A DNA stretch of 64,000 bases from Senegalimassilia sp003474385 (GTDB lineage: Bacteria > Actinomycetota > Coriobacteriia > Coriobacteriales > Eggerthellaceae), in the NCBI RefSeq assembly GCF_003474385.1, contig NZ_QUCY01000010.1:1-64000 (forward strand), written 5' to 3'. Shown here piece after piece: positions 15,283 to 24,933 of the stretch. Below the pieces are notes generated by a model, which ran no database searches, was not told the DNA's origin, and saw only the letters and a list, made by a program, of their open reading frames with translations. Position numbers and translations under genes: made by a program. Positions within the stretch are counted from its first letter, which is position 1. The number at the start of each line of letters is the position of its first letter.

Positions 15283-18200
15283 ATGATCACCGAGAAAGCC
15301 ATAGCAAGCCAATGCAACCAGCGTTCATTCACCCGAGGGCGCGCCATCGCGTCATCGGATAGGAACATCCTCACGAAGCAGGTGCGCTACGATGCCGAGG
15401 AGTCGGTGGTCAGCGCATTCGTGGCCTCCAGCAGCGGCTGGGACGATCGCTACCGCACTTCGGTGATTCTCGACGAGGATACCGACGAAGTGCTGGATTA
15501 TTCATGCACATGCCCTGCCTTTCGCGAGTATGCCGGCATGTGCAAGCACTGCGTGGCCCTGGCGCTCGCGTTCTCGCAGCGCCCCGAGACCTTCATGGGC
15601 TACCAAGCGCGGCGCACGGCGCAATCCTCCTCGTGCATCACCGAGTTCATGAAACGCACCGAGGAACTGCAAGCCGACGACACGCCCGCCGAAAGCGTGG
15701 TCCTGCACGCCGAGCTGTCGTACGGCTACGGTCTATGGTCCGCCTCGTTTCGCATCAGCGGGCCCTCGGGAACGCCTTACGTGCTGAAATCGCTTTCGGA
15801 GTTCGCCGACCGCATGCGGTCCGGCGCCCGCCACGCATACGGGAAGAAGCTGGCGTTCACGCACGCCCCCGCCCTGTTCGAGCAGCGCTCGCGCGGGATA
15901 GCCCAGTTCATCGAACGAGCTTGTTCCATGCGCGAGGCCGCCGACGATGCGCCGTCATGGCTTCGCCGTCAAAGCACGTCGGTGGGCCGCACCCTGCAGC
16001 TTTCCGAGGCCGAGGCCGTGGAGCTGTTCGGGTTGCTTGACGGCGGCGAGTTCAGCATCACGGGCGCGGACTACGCCACGCCAACCGTGCAGCGCGTGCA
16101 TATCGAGCATAGCGACCCGGACATCTCGCTTTCAATGGCGCCGGCCGAGGCCGGCGGCTGGGCCATCGAGCGCGGAGAGCATATCCGCATGGCCGAGCAA
16201 GCCGGGCGCCTGTATATATGGTGCGGCGGAGACACGGTGCATCGTTGTTCGCCGGCGTTCGCGCGCTGCTCCGACTTCCTGCGCATGGTCTACGACAGCG
16301 ACGAGCGCAACCTGTTCGTGGCAAACGACGACATGCCCCTGTTCTGCGCGGCGGCCCTGCCCGTCATCGAGGAGAACCTGCATCTCAGCGCCCCGGCCGA
16401 ACTTTCGGTGTGGCGGCCCGTGGAATGCACGCTTGCGTTTTTCCTGGACAAGAACGGCAAGAACGTGATCATCGGCGCCCAGGCGGCTTACGGGCCGCGC
16501 CGCTTCACGCTGTGCGGGACCGTGCCCGCCGAGCACAAGGACGGCAAGAGCGCCTCGGGTCCCTCGCCGTTGCGCGACGTGCGCGCCGAAGGCAAGGCCA
16601 AGACGCTGGTGGAACGGTATTTCGGAGCAGGTCAAACACGCATCCCCATGAGCAACGAGGAAGCGGTTGCCAACCTTATCTTCACCGGCTTGGGCCAGCT
16701 GCGCGAAGCCGGCGAGGTGTATACCACGCCGGCGTTCGACCGCCTGATCAAAGACGGCAAGCCGCGCCTGAGTATGGGCGTTTCGCTGTCTGGCAACCTC
16801 ATCAACCTTACCGTCGACGCCGACGATCTTGGCCCCGACGAGCTTGCTGCCATGCTGGGAAGCTACCGGAAGAAGAAGCGCTACCATCGCCTGCGCGATG
16901 GCGCGTTCGTGGACCTCTCCGATTTCGAGCTCGCTCAACTTGACCGCCTGGCATCCGACCTGGGCATCACGCAAAAGGAGCTTGCCACGGGCACGGTGGA
17001 GCTGCCATCGTTCCGCGCGTTCTACCTCGACGAGGAAGCCGACCTCGATCGCGACCGCAGCTTCATAAAGTACCTGAGCAATTTCCGCGCGATCGACGAG
17101 CGGGTATACCAGGTGCCGAAAGGGCTGAACGCAACGCTGCGCCCCTACCAGGAAGAAGGCCTGCGATGGCTGTCCGCCCGCCTGGATGCGGGATTCGGCG
17201 GGGTGCTTGCCGACGAGATGGGCCTGGGCAAATCGGTCCAGCTCATCAGCTTGCTAGTGGCCCGCGCTGATCAGGCTCGCGAAGTCGGGCCGAGCTTGAT
17301 CGTGTGCCCCTCTTCGCTCGTGTACAACTGGATGGCCGAATTCGAGCGCTTCGCACCCGGCCTGAATGTGGCCGCCGTGGTGGGCAGCGCCGCCGAGCGC
17401 AAGGTGATCCGAGGACATGCCTTCGCGCCGTATGACGCGAACCTGGTTTCCGGGCGGCAAGGCGATGCGACTGCATGGTCCGACAACGCAGAAGCGGCAT
17501 CGCGCAACGTTGACGCTCGTACAGGGGAAGCAACCTTGCAAAACCGCGGTGAAGCAGCGGCACCGGAGTCCGTCGACGCAACCGGTAACCGGCCTGCACC
17601 GGTCGATGTGCTCATCACCTCCTACGACCTTGCGCGCATCGATTCGGCTGATTACGCCGGACGTGAGCTGTTCATCTGCGCCCTCGACGAAGCCCAATAC
17701 ATCAAGAACCCCGCAACGCTCACCACACGCGCAGTTAAGCGCCTGTCGGCGCGCCACAGGTTCGCGCTGACCGGCACGCCCATGGAGAACCGCCTGTCGG
17801 AGCTGTGGAGCATCTTCGACTTCCTGATGCCCGGCCTTCTGGGACCGTACGCGCGCTTCCGCGAGCGCTTCGAGCTTCCCATCGTGGGCGGCGAGGAGGA
17901 CGTGGCAGCCCGTCTGAGCGCCGTAGTAGGGCCTTTTTTGCTCAGGCGCCGCAAGGCCGACGTGCTCACCGACCTGCCCGACAAGCTGGAAAGCGTGGTA
18001 TACGCCCCTATGGAGGGCCAGCAGCTCAAGCTTTACCGCGCCCATGAGCAGCGTCTGCGCGAAGAGCTGACCCGCCAGCGCCGCGAACGCAAACAGCGTC
18101 AGGCGAAACGGGATGCGGGTGAGCACGTTTCCAGCGTGGAGGTACTTGCCGAGCTCATGCAGCTGCGCCAGCTGTGCTGCGACCCGCGCCTGCTGTTCGA

Positions 18201-18729
18201 GGACTATCGCGGCCACGGAGCAAAGCTCGATACCATCATGGAGCTGGTGGCAAGCGCCATGGAAGGCGGCGAGAAGGCGCTCATCTTCAGCCAGTTCACC
18301 AGCTTTTTGGACCTGATCGCGCAACGCCTCGAAGAGGCAGGCATCGCCTTCTACACCATCACGGGGCAAACGCCGAAGAAGGACCGTGTGGAGCTGGTGA
18401 ACGAGTTCAACAGCAACGACGTGCCGGTATTCCTGGTTTCGCTCAAAGCCGGCGGCACGGGTTTGAACCTTACGGGCGCAAGCGTGGTCATCCACGCCGA
18501 CCCCTGGTGGAACGCCGCGGCGCAGCAGCAGGCCACCGACCGCGCTCACCGCATCGGCCAGACACGCGTGGTAAGCGTGCAGAAGGTCATCGCCAAGGGC
18601 ACCATCGAGGAGCGAATCCTGCACCTGCAGGAGGAGAAGAGCAAGCTGGCCGACCAGGTGATCGGTTCGAGCGGCATCTCGCTTGCCAGCTTGAGCGCCG
18701 ACGAGCTGATGGACCTGCTGGAAGGGTGA
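15283..18729 (+). CDS. SNF2-family ATPase/helicase with SWIM zinc finger
   Basis: 1148 aa. The N-terminus has a SWIM finger (CTCPAFREYAGMCKHC, near residues 75-90). The middle is the bacterial SNF2-associated region. The ATPase core starts near 620: LRPYQEEGLRWL, Walker A LADEMGLGKSVQ (near 643), Walker B-like LDEAQYIKN (near 803), LTGTPMENRLSELWSIFDFL. The C-terminal helicase half has LIFSQFTSFLDLI, LVSLKAGGTGLNLT and DRAHRIGQT. A poorly conserved insert (near residues 700-770) separates motifs Ia and II. Such proteins are DNA-dependent ATPases of the RapA/HepA-like group; a transcription or repair role is inferred. An AAGGGGAG site precedes the ATG. Confidence 0.95.
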   Translation: MITEKAIASQCNQRSFTRGRAIASSDRNILTKQVRYDAEESVVSAFVASSSGWDDRYRTSVILDEDTDEVLDYSCTCPAFREYAGMCKHCVALALAFSQRPETFMGYQARRTAQSSSCITEFMKRTEELQADDTPAESVVLHAELSYGYGLWSASFRISGPSGTPYVLKSLSEFADRMRSGARHAYGKKLAFTHAPALFEQRSRGIAQFIERACSMREAADDAPSWLRRQSTSVGRTLQLSEAEAVELFGLLDGGEFSITGADYATPTVQRVHIEHSDPDISLSMAPAEAGGWAIERGEHIRMAEQAGRLYIWCGGDTVHRCSPAFARCSDFLRMVYDSDERNLFVANDDMPLFCAAALPVIEENLHLSAPAELSVWRPVECTLAFFLDKNGKNVIIGAQAAYGPRRFTLCGTVPAEHKDGKSASGPSPLRDVRAEGKAKTLVERYFGAGQTRIPMSNEEAVANLIFTGLGQLREAGEVYTTPAFDRLIKDGKPRLSMGVSLSGNLINLTVDADDLGPDELAAMLGSYRKKKRYHRLRDGAFVDLSDFELAQLDRLASDLGITQKELATGTVELPSFRAFYLDEEADLDRDRSFIKYLSNFRAIDERVYQVPKGLNATLRPYQEEGLRWLSARLDAGFGGVLADEMGLGKSVQLISLLVARADQAREVGPSLIVCPSSLVYNWMAEFERFAPGLNVAAVVGSAAERKVIRGHAFAPYDANLVSGRQGDATAWSDNAEAASRNVDARTGEATLQNRGEAAAPESVDATGNRPAPVDVLITSYDLARIDSADYAGRELFICALDEAQYIKNPATLTTRAVKRLSARHRFALTGTPMENRLSELWSIFDFLMPGLLGPYARFRERFELPIVGGEEDVAARLSAVVGPFLLRRRKADVLTDLPDKLESVVYAPMEGQQLKLYRAHEQRLREELTRQRRERKQRQAKRDAGEHVSSVEVLAELMQLRQLCCDPRLLFEDYRGHGAKLDTIMELVASAMEGGEKALIFSQFTSFLDLIAQRLEEAGIAFYTITGQTPKKDRVELVNEFNSNDVPVFLVSLKAGGTGLNLTGASVVIHADPWWNAAAQQQATDRAHRIGQTRVVSVQKVIAKGTIEERILHLQEEKSKLADQVIGSSGISLASLSADELMDLLEG

Positions 18730-18750
18730 TCCTGCTCCCTGAGCGCAAAG

Positions 18751-18835
18751 AAGGGCCGGGCCTCGAGCCGAGCCCGCTGCCGAACCTTCGCTTTCGGTTC
18801 GGCAGCGGGCTCGCAACTCGAAGCCCGGCCCTTTC
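18751..18835. terminator. Long shared terminator between the helicase and accDA genes
   Basis: Outer stem AAGGGCCGGGC/GCCCGGCCCTT (18751-18761 with 18823-18833) encloses a near-perfect inner stem of about 17 bp (CGAGCCCGCTGCCGAACC and its complement). It lies between convergent genes. Confidence 0.85.
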
Positions 18836-18869
18836 GTTGATGCACGTCAGCGCACTCGCGTCGCAACGG

Positions 18870-21410
18870 CTAGAATTTGCGGAAGCGATCGTAGCGCTGG
18901 GAGAGCAGCTCCTGTTCGCTCATGCCGCACAGCTCATCGAGCGCCGCCTGCACATAGTCGCGCACGTTACGCTCGGCGATCAGGGGGTTCTCATGCGCGG
19001 GCGCGGGACCCTCGGGGACCACGGCGTCGATGATGCCGAGCTCCAAGGACTCGTGGGCGCTCATCTTCATGACGGCGGCAGCCTCGGGGGCACGCGTCCT
19101 GTCCTTCCACAGGATGGAGGCGAAACCCTCAGGCGAGAGCACCGAATAAACCGCGTGCTCCTGCATGGCAACCCGGTTGGCGACGGCGAGCGCCAATGCG
19201 CCGCCCGAACCGCCTTCGCCCAAAAGCACGGTGACCACGGGAACCTTCAAGCCCGCCATAGCCACCAGGTTGTCGGCGATGGCGTTGCCCTGCCCGCGCT
19301 CCTCGGCCTCGGTACCGCAATATGCGCCCTGGGTGTCCACCAGGCACACGATAGGACGGCGGAACTTCTCGGCCTGACGCATGAGGCGCAACGCCTTGCG
19401 ATAGCCCTCTGGCTGCGGGCATCCGAAGTTGCGGCGAATGCGCTCCTTGAGGTTCTCGCCCTTCTCCTGGCCGATGACGGTGACGGCACGCCCCCCGATC
19501 CAGCCGATGCCGCCGACGATGGCGCCATCATCGGCGAACCCGCGATCGCCATGCAGCTCGACGAACCCGTCGACGAAGTTGCGGATATAGGAGATCGCCG
19601 TGGGCCTGTGCACGTTGCGAGCGAGCTGCACGCTCTGCCACGCACGATTTTCCTGCTCATCGGGCGATGTGGCTACGACGACCGATGTCGCTCCCACTTC
19701 CAAGGACGTGCCTGCCTCGGCGTCGAACGTGCCGGCGGCGATGGCGCGCTCAACGCGTCGGGATGCGCCCGCACGCAGGCTTTCGGGGATCAACGACGAG
19801 GGAATGGCCTCGCGCAGCTTCTCCCACACGGCGCGCTCCTCGACGCTCATAGGCTCGGGGCGCAGGTCGGAATAGGTGACGGTGTTGTACGCTGCCGTGC
19901 CGTTTTCCAGGTTGTCGCAGACCGCACGGTAGCTGACGAGTACGTCATGGTCGCCGGCGTTGTGCGCGCACCCGGTCGCCTGACAGGCGGTCGACAAATG
20001 CATGGCCAGGATATGGGCCAGCGTTGCACGAAGGTCCTGACGCTCGACGATGGCGTCGATCAAGCCATGCTCAAGCGCGAACTCGGCGGTTTGGAACCCT
20101 TCGGGCAGCTCCTGGCGGATGGTATCGCGGATAACGCGCTGCCCGGCGAAGCCGATGAGCGCTTTGGGTTCGGCCAAGATGATATCGCCGTCCATGGCGA
20201 ACGACGCGGTGACGCCGCCGGTGGTGGGATCGGTGATGACCGAGATGTACGGCAGATGCGCCGCAGAGTGGCGCTCAATGGCGCACGAGGTCTTCGCCAT
20301 CTGCATGAGCGAGACCAAACCCTCCTGCATGCGCGCGCCGCCCGAAGCGGTGAAGATGATCACCGGCAGATGCTCGGCGGTGGCACGCTCGAACAGGCGC
20401 GTGACCTTCTCCCCCACCACACTGCCCATGGACCCCATGAAGAACGTGGACTCCATGATGCCGATGGCGCACTTCAAGCCCGCGATGGAACCCTGACCGG
20501 TGCGAACGCTCTCCTCAAGGCCGGTTTTCCCGCGCTGGGCCTCAAGCTTGTCAAGGTAGCCCGGGAAGCCGAGCGGATCGGTTTGCTCGATGGCACGGTC
20601 CCACTCCTGGAACGTGCCGGCATCGAGCAGGTCGTCGATGCGCTCGTCGGAGGTCATGCGCAAGTACCCGCCGCACGAAGGGCACACGTAATGCCCAGCC
20701 GCCAAGCTGGCGCCGTCGAAGGTGAGCTTGCAATGCTTGCAGGTGCGCCACTGGCCGCACACCTCGTCGGTCTTATCGGTGGTGCACAGCACCCAGCCGA
20801 GCTGCGGCGAATCGCCCAGCTGCGTGAACACGCGGCGACCGGCAGCTGCCGCGCGTGCCAGGAACGTATCAACGCCTGAAAGCGCCTGGGCGTCTTCGAT
20901 CAGCAAAATGACCTGGGCATCCGCTTCCTCAGCAGCCTTCAGCACGGCATAGCCGTTGGAGTACAGCGCGTCGAGATGCTTCTCGCCAAGGCTGACCTTC
21001 GCATCGGCCGCGCGCAAAGCCGCATCCGCGCGTTTGTCGTCGGTGCACGCGACGCAGGCCACCATGCCGGCATCCTGCACCGCCATGATGGTGCGCTTCG
21101 CGGCTTTGCCGCGCGCAACCACAAGGGCAACCGGCGCAGGAGCAAACGCCGCAGACCCGCCCGCCTGCGCAGTAAGGGGCGCCTGGGCATGCTGCGAGCC
21201 GACCCCGGTATAGGCCGACATGTCCGCGGCATCGACCGCGTTGGGAGCGGTCCCGTCGGCGGTCATGCGCTCACGCTCCTCTTCCGCGATACGCGAGAGA
21301 CGATACGCCACATCGGCATCGTCGACGACGCTTTCGCGTGCATCGCCGGAAGCGGTCACGAACGAACCCGAACCGTCGAACGAGATGTAGTCCTGCTTGA
21401 ATAGCTTCAT
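18870..21410 (-). CDS. accDA: Acetyl-CoA carboxylase carboxyltransferase, fused beta-alpha subunits with extra N-terminal domain
   Basis: 846 aa. It transfers CO2 from carboxybiotin to acetyl-CoA, giving malonyl-CoA for fatty-acid synthesis. Order: residues 1-60 unknown; 93-205 an extra domain (VALVVARGKAAKRTIMAV and onward) resembling the N-terminal Rossmann-like domain of biotin carboxylase but without the ATP-grasp part; a zinc finger CKHC-x15-CPSC near 220-240; an AccD crotonase-fold domain with ASGGARMQEG and TDPTTGGVTASFA; then AccA from about 560 with VDGFVELHGDRGFADDGAI, CLVDTQGAYCG and LLGEGGSGGALALAVA. Bacteria usually have separate accA and accD. AAGGG precedes the ATG. It is the last gene of the fab operon; accB and accC are not in the window. 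Confidence 0.93.
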   Translation of the reverse strand: MKLFKQDYISFDGSGSFVTASGDARESVVDDADVAYRLSRIAEEERERMTADGTAPNAVDAADMSAYTGVGSQHAQAPLTAQAGGSAAFAPAPVALVVARGKAAKRTIMAVQDAGMVACVACTDDKRADAALRAADAKVSLGEKHLDALYSNGYAVLKAAEEADAQVILLIEDAQALSGVDTFLARAAAAGRRVFTQLGDSPQLGWVLCTTDKTDEVCGQWRTCKHCKLTFDGASLAAGHYVCPSCGGYLRMTSDERIDDLLDAGTFQEWDRAIEQTDPLGFPGYLDKLEAQRGKTGLEESVRTGQGSIAGLKCAIGIMESTFFMGSMGSVVGEKVTRLFERATAEHLPVIIFTASGGARMQEGLVSLMQMAKTSCAIERHSAAHLPYISVITDPTTGGVTASFAMDGDIILAEPKALIGFAGQRVIRDTIRQELPEGFQTAEFALEHGLIDAIVERQDLRATLAHILAMHLSTACQATGCAHNAGDHDVLVSYRAVCDNLENGTAAYNTVTYSDLRPEPMSVEERAVWEKLREAIPSSLIPESLRAGASRRVERAIAAGTFDAEAGTSLEVGATSVVVATSPDEQENRAWQSVQLARNVHRPTAISYIRNFVDGFVELHGDRGFADDGAIVGGIGWIGGRAVTVIGQEKGENLKERIRRNFGCPQPEGYRKALRLMRQAEKFRRPIVCLVDTQGAYCGTEAEERGQGNAIADNLVAMAGLKVPVVTVLLGEGGSGGALALAVANRVAMQEHAVYSVLSPEGFASILWKDRTRAPEAAAVMKMSAHESLELGIIDAVVPEGPAPAHENPLIAERNVRDYVQAALDELCGMSEQELLSQRYDRFRKF

Positions 21411-21430
21411 GTCAAACCCTTCGAAAAACC

Positions 21431-21880
21431 CTACGCACCCTTGGCCATGACGTATTTCTGCGTCGCCGTGGCCGCCACCTGATCGCCGACGAGCGCCTGC
21501 ACATCGGCCACGACCATGCGCGAGGAGTTCTTCACGATGTCAGCCTTCAGCGTGAGCACGTCGCCGGGCTGTACCTGGTGGCGGAACTTCGCCTTGTCGA
21601 TGCCGGCGAAAAAGCCAAGCACCCCGGGCTCATCGCGGCCGACGAGCGCGCAAAACGACGCGGTTTGCGCAAGCGCTTCCATGATGATGACGCCCGGCAG
21701 CACCGGATGACCAGGGAAATGACCCGCGAACAGGGGCAGCTCAGGGTCAACGTCGAGCTCGGCGGTGATGCTTGCCCCGGGCTCGCATTCGAGCACGCGG
21801 CTGACCCACACGAACGGGTCGCGATGCGGCAGGACGCGCTCGATGACGTCGCGGCCGCAGGGATATTGGATGGTTTCCAT
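21431..21880 (-). CDS. fabZ: 3-hydroxyacyl-ACP dehydratase FabZ
   Basis: 149 aa, the usual hot-dog-fold size. It removes water from 3-hydroxyacyl-ACP to give trans-2-enoyl-ACP. The catalytic His block VLPHRDPFVWVSRVLE and the AGHFPGHPVLPGVIIMEALA helix with its Glu are present. The start at 21880 follows AAGGAT; the longer in-frame extension upstream lies antisense-like over the fabF end and is rejected. It sits between fabF and accDA, with a small GC hairpin in the 65-bp gap before it. Confidence 0.96.
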   Translation of the reverse strand: METIQYPCGRDVIERVLPHRDPFVWVSRVLECEPGASITAELDVDPELPLFAGHFPGHPVLPGVIIMEALAQTASFCALVGRDEPGVLGFFAGIDKAKFRHQVQPGDVLTLKADIVKNSSRMVVADVQALVGDQVAATATQKYVMAKGA

Positions 21881-21945
21881 GGGTAGATCCTTCGAATGGG
21901 GCGCCGAGGCGCCCGCTGGATGTATGGGGTTATGCACGCCCGACC

Positions 21946-23226
21946 CTAGAAGGGCGAGATGGCGAGCACGGCGTTGTGGCCGCCGAAGCCGAGCGAGTTG
22001 GACAGCGCGACCTTCTGCGGATAACCCGTCTTGGCCTCGGCGAGCACGTTCACGGGGCAATCGGGGTCGGGCTGCGCGAAGCCCGTAGTGGGCGGCACAC
22101 ACTCGTTGGCGACGGAAAGCGCCGTGACGATGGCCTCGACCGCGCCTGCAGCGCCGAGCGTGTGTCCCGTGGAGCCCTTCACGGACACCACCGGAACCTT
22201 GCGGCCCTCCTCCTCGCCGCACAGCGCGAGCAGCGCATGCGACTCGGTGGAATCGTTGGCCGGCGTTGCCGTGCCATGGGCGTTGACGTGCCCAAGGTCC
22301 GCAGGCGTGAAGCCGCCTTCGGAGAGCGCCTGGAGCATAGCGCGCTGGATGCCCTCGCCCGAAGGCTCGGGGGCAGTCATGTGGTAGGCGTCGCCCGTGG
22401 AGCCGAAGCCCGTGATCTCGGCCAGGGGCTTCGCACCGCGCGCGAGGGCATGCTCAAGGGATTCGAGCACCACGGCGCCGGCGCCTTCGCCCGCCACGAA
22501 ACCGCAGCGACGCTCATCGAAGGGCAACGAGGCCTGAGTAGGGTCGTCCACCTTTGCAAGCGCACCCAGGTTGGCGAAACCGGCGATGCAGATGGGGTTG
22601 ACCGACTCCTCCGAGCCGCCCGCAAGCGCCATATCGGCGTATCCATGGCGGATGGAGCGCACGGCGGCGCCGATGTTGTGGGCGCCGGTGGCGCAAGCGG
22701 TGGTCACGTCGATGCACTCGCCGCGCATGCCATAGCGGATGGCCAGATGACCTGCCGCGATGTTGCCGATCATGGTGGGCACGAACAGCGGGCTGACGCG
22801 TTTGGGGCCCTTATCGTGCAGCGTGTAGAAGCCGTTTTGCAGCTCGTCGATGCCGCCGATGCCCGCGCCGAAGATCACCGCCGCGCGCGTGGGGTCTTCC
22901 TGTTCCATGTCGATGCCGGACTGGGCCATGGCCTCGTCGGCGGCCACGATGGCGTACTGGACGAAGCGCTCGAAGCGGCGCGCCTCCTTTTTCGACAGCC
23001 CATGCTCGGTCGGGTCGAAGTCACGCACCTCGCCCGCCACATGCACATCGAACGCTTCATGATCGAAGTGCGAAATAGTATCAATGCAGCAGCGTTTGCC
23101 CATCACCGCATCCCACAGCGCGTCCACGCCGACGCCGGCGGGCGTAACGGCGCCCATACCGGTGATGACCACGCGGTGGGTGCCGTCGGGGCGGCGCGTT
23201 GCGGACATCTCGATTACCTGACTCAT
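21946..23226 (-). CDS. fabF: Beta-ketoacyl-ACP synthase II
   Basis: 426 aa. It condenses malonyl-ACP with acyl-ACP to lengthen the chain. The Cys-His-His triad is visible: VTTACATGAHNIG (Cys), NAHGTATPANDSTE (His) and GSTGHTLGAAG (His). The start overlaps the fabG stop codon (ATGA), so they are translationally coupled. No fabH (initiating KAS III) or acpP is in the window; they must be elsewhere or replaced. Confidence 0.97.
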   Translation of the reverse strand: MSQVIEMSATRRPDGTHRVVITGMGAVTPAGVGVDALWDAVMGKRCCIDTISHFDHEAFDVHVAGEVRDFDPTEHGLSKKEARRFERFVQYAIVAADEAMAQSGIDMEQEDPTRAAVIFGAGIGGIDELQNGFYTLHDKGPKRVSPLFVPTMIGNIAAGHLAIRYGMRGECIDVTTACATGAHNIGAAVRSIRHGYADMALAGGSEESVNPICIAGFANLGALAKVDDPTQASLPFDERRCGFVAGEGAGAVVLESLEHALARGAKPLAEITGFGSTGDAYHMTAPEPSGEGIQRAMLQALSEGGFTPADLGHVNAHGTATPANDSTESHALLALCGEEEGRKVPVVSVKGSTGHTLGAAGAVEAIVTALSVANECVPPTTGFAQPDPDCPVNVLAEAKTGYPQKVALSNSLGFGGHNAVLAISPF

Positions 23227-23987
23227 AGTGCCAAACCTCCATCGATGCAGATGACCTGCCCGGTAATGTATCCGGATTCCTCGCTTGCCAAAAAGCCCAC
23301 CAAATGGGCGACATCGTCCACCGTGCCGAAGCGCTTCATGGGGATCTGCTCGCCGATGGCCTCGCGCTGCTTCTCGGACAGCGCGTCGGTCATGTCGGTG
23401 GAGATGAAGCCGGGGGCGACGGCGTTGGCCGTGACGCCGCGGGCTGCAAGCTCGCGGGCGATGGTCTTCGTCAGACCGATAACGCCCGCCTTCGATGCCG
23501 CGTAGTTCGCCTGGCCGGCGTTGCCGCCGACGCCGGAGATGCTGGACATGTTCACGATGCGCCCGTAGCGCTGCTTCATCATAATCTTGCCGGCGGCGCG
23601 GCAGATATGGAACGTGCCCTTCAGGTTCACGTCGATGACGCGATCGAAGTCATCGTCTTTCATGCGCACCATAAGGCCGTCGCGCGTGATGCCGGCGTTG
23701 TTGACCACGGCATCCAAGCGGCCGAAGGCCTCGTGCGCCTGCTCGACCAGGGCGTTCGCCTCGGCTTCATCAGCCACGCTTGCCGCGATGGCCACGACCT
23801 GCACGCCATGTTCGCCGGCGATGCGGCCAGCCTGCTCGCGCAACGTGGGAAGGCCCGCCTCGCTCGAGCAGTTCAGGGCCACGTTGAAGCCGGCAGCTGC
23901 CAGCTGCTCGGCAACCGCAAGGCCGATACCGCGCGAGCTGCCGGTGATGAGCGCCGCGCGGCGGGTGGATTCTTGAGATTCGCTCAT
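23223..23987 (-). CDS. fabG: 3-oxoacyl-ACP reductase
   Basis: 254 aa short-chain dehydrogenase. It uses NADPH to reduce 3-ketoacyl-ACP. Signatures: ALITGSSRGIGLAVAEQLA (nucleotide loop), VVNNAGITRDGL, catalytic Ser in NMSSISGVGGN, then YAASKAGVIG (Tyr-x3-Lys), and the FabG-typical GFISTDMTDAL. It is 3 bp after fabD and overlaps fabF by 4 bp. Confidence 0.97.
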   Translation of the reverse strand: MSESQESTRRAALITGSSRGIGLAVAEQLAAAGFNVALNCSSEAGLPTLREQAGRIAGEHGVQVVAIAASVADEAEANALVEQAHEAFGRLDAVVNNAGITRDGLMVRMKDDDFDRVIDVNLKGTFHICRAAGKIMMKQRYGRIVNMSSISGVGGNAGQANYAASKAGVIGLTKTIARELAARGVTANAVAPGFISTDMTDALSEKQREAIGEQIPMKRFGTVDDVAHLVGFLASEESGYITGQVICIDGGLAL

Positions 23988-23990
23988 ATG

Positions 23991-24923
23991 CTATTCCTTA
24001 TCCTCGGCGTATTCGGAGATGAAGGCATCGAAGGATGCCGCGTCCTGGATGCAGGGACGGGCGGCCTTGCGGTCGATGCGTTTGACAAAGTTCGACAGCA
24101 CCCCGCCGAAGCCGACCTCGGCGAACACGTCAGCACCCTGATCGGCCAGCGCCTGCACGCTTTGCTCGAAGCGCACCGGATGGGTCAGATGGTCGACCAG
24201 GTGGCGTCGCGCCACCTCGGCGGAAAGCGGCTGCGCATCGGTGTTGCAAATCAGCGGGATGGAAGGCTGCTTGAAATCCACCTTGGCCAGATACACGTCA
24301 AGCTCATCGGCGGCCGGCTGCATCAACGGGCTGTGGAAAGCGCCGGAGGTGGCCAGGCGCGCATACCGCTTGCCTGCCGCCTCCCAGGCGGCTTCGGCGC
24401 GCTCGACGGCGGCCAGCTCTCCCGAAATGACGATCTGGCCCGGGCAATTGAAGTTCGCGGGCACGAGCACCTGGCCTTGCGCGCACCCCTCGCACAGCTG
24501 CGCGACCGATTCCTCATCAGCTTTAAGCAGCGCGCTCATCACGCCCGGTCGCTCGGCAGCAGCCTGCGCCATAAGGCGGGCGCGCTCGGCCACGAACGAA
24601 AACGTTTCCTCGTAGGTGAGCATGCCCGAAACCGCCAGGGCGCTAACCTGTCCCAACGAGAATCCGAGCACGGCCTGCGGCTGCGCACCGCGCGCCTGCA
24701 GAGCAGAGGCGATACCCACGGACAACGCGCAGGTGGCCGGCTGCGCATACCGCGTGTCGTTGAGCTTCTCAGCGGGAGCGCTGGTCATAAGCTCGGCCAC
24801 GTCATAGCCGAGCACATCGGAAGCGCAATCGAGCACCGCCTTGACCTCGGAAACGCAAAACAGGCTCTCGCCCATGCCGGGCTTTTGGGCGCCTTGGCCC
24901 GAGAACATGAATACCGGGTTCAT
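23991..24923 (-). CDS. fabD: Malonyl-CoA:ACP transacylase
   Basis: 310 aa. It loads malonyl groups onto acyl carrier protein. Visible are FMFSGQGAQKPGMG at the N-terminus, the nucleophile block LGFSLGQVSALA (Ser in G-F-S-L-G; the residue before Ser is Phe rather than the common His), the conserved Arg in ERARLMAQAA, and the catalytic His in GAFHSPLMQPA. The start at 24923 is chosen because GGGGGG lies 5 nt upstream and it begins MNPVFMFSGQGAQ. It is 10 bp after fabK. Confidence 0.96.
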   Translation of the reverse strand: MNPVFMFSGQGAQKPGMGESLFCVSEVKAVLDCASDVLGYDVAELMTSAPAEKLNDTRYAQPATCALSVGIASALQARGAQPQAVLGFSLGQVSALAVSGMLTYEETFSFVAERARLMAQAAAERPGVMSALLKADEESVAQLCEGCAQGQVLVPANFNCPGQIVISGELAAVERAEAAWEAAGKRYARLATSGAFHSPLMQPAADELDVYLAKVDFKQPSIPLICNTDAQPLSAEVARRHLVDHLTHPVRFEQSVQALADQGADVFAEVGFGGVLSNFVKRIDRKAARPCIQDAASFDAFISEYAEDKE

Positions 24924-24933
24924 ACCGACCCCC

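Noticed and set aside
14598..15374. Minus-strand frame across the 14909-15282 gap
   Set aside because: It overlaps the hydrolase in another frame and the helicase start on the opposite strand; no ribosome site and Arg/Gly-rich composition.
18174..20879. Very long plus-strand frame opposite accDA
   Set aside because: It lies antisense to a conserved carboxyltransferase and partly over the helicase end; typical of a high-GC shadow frame.
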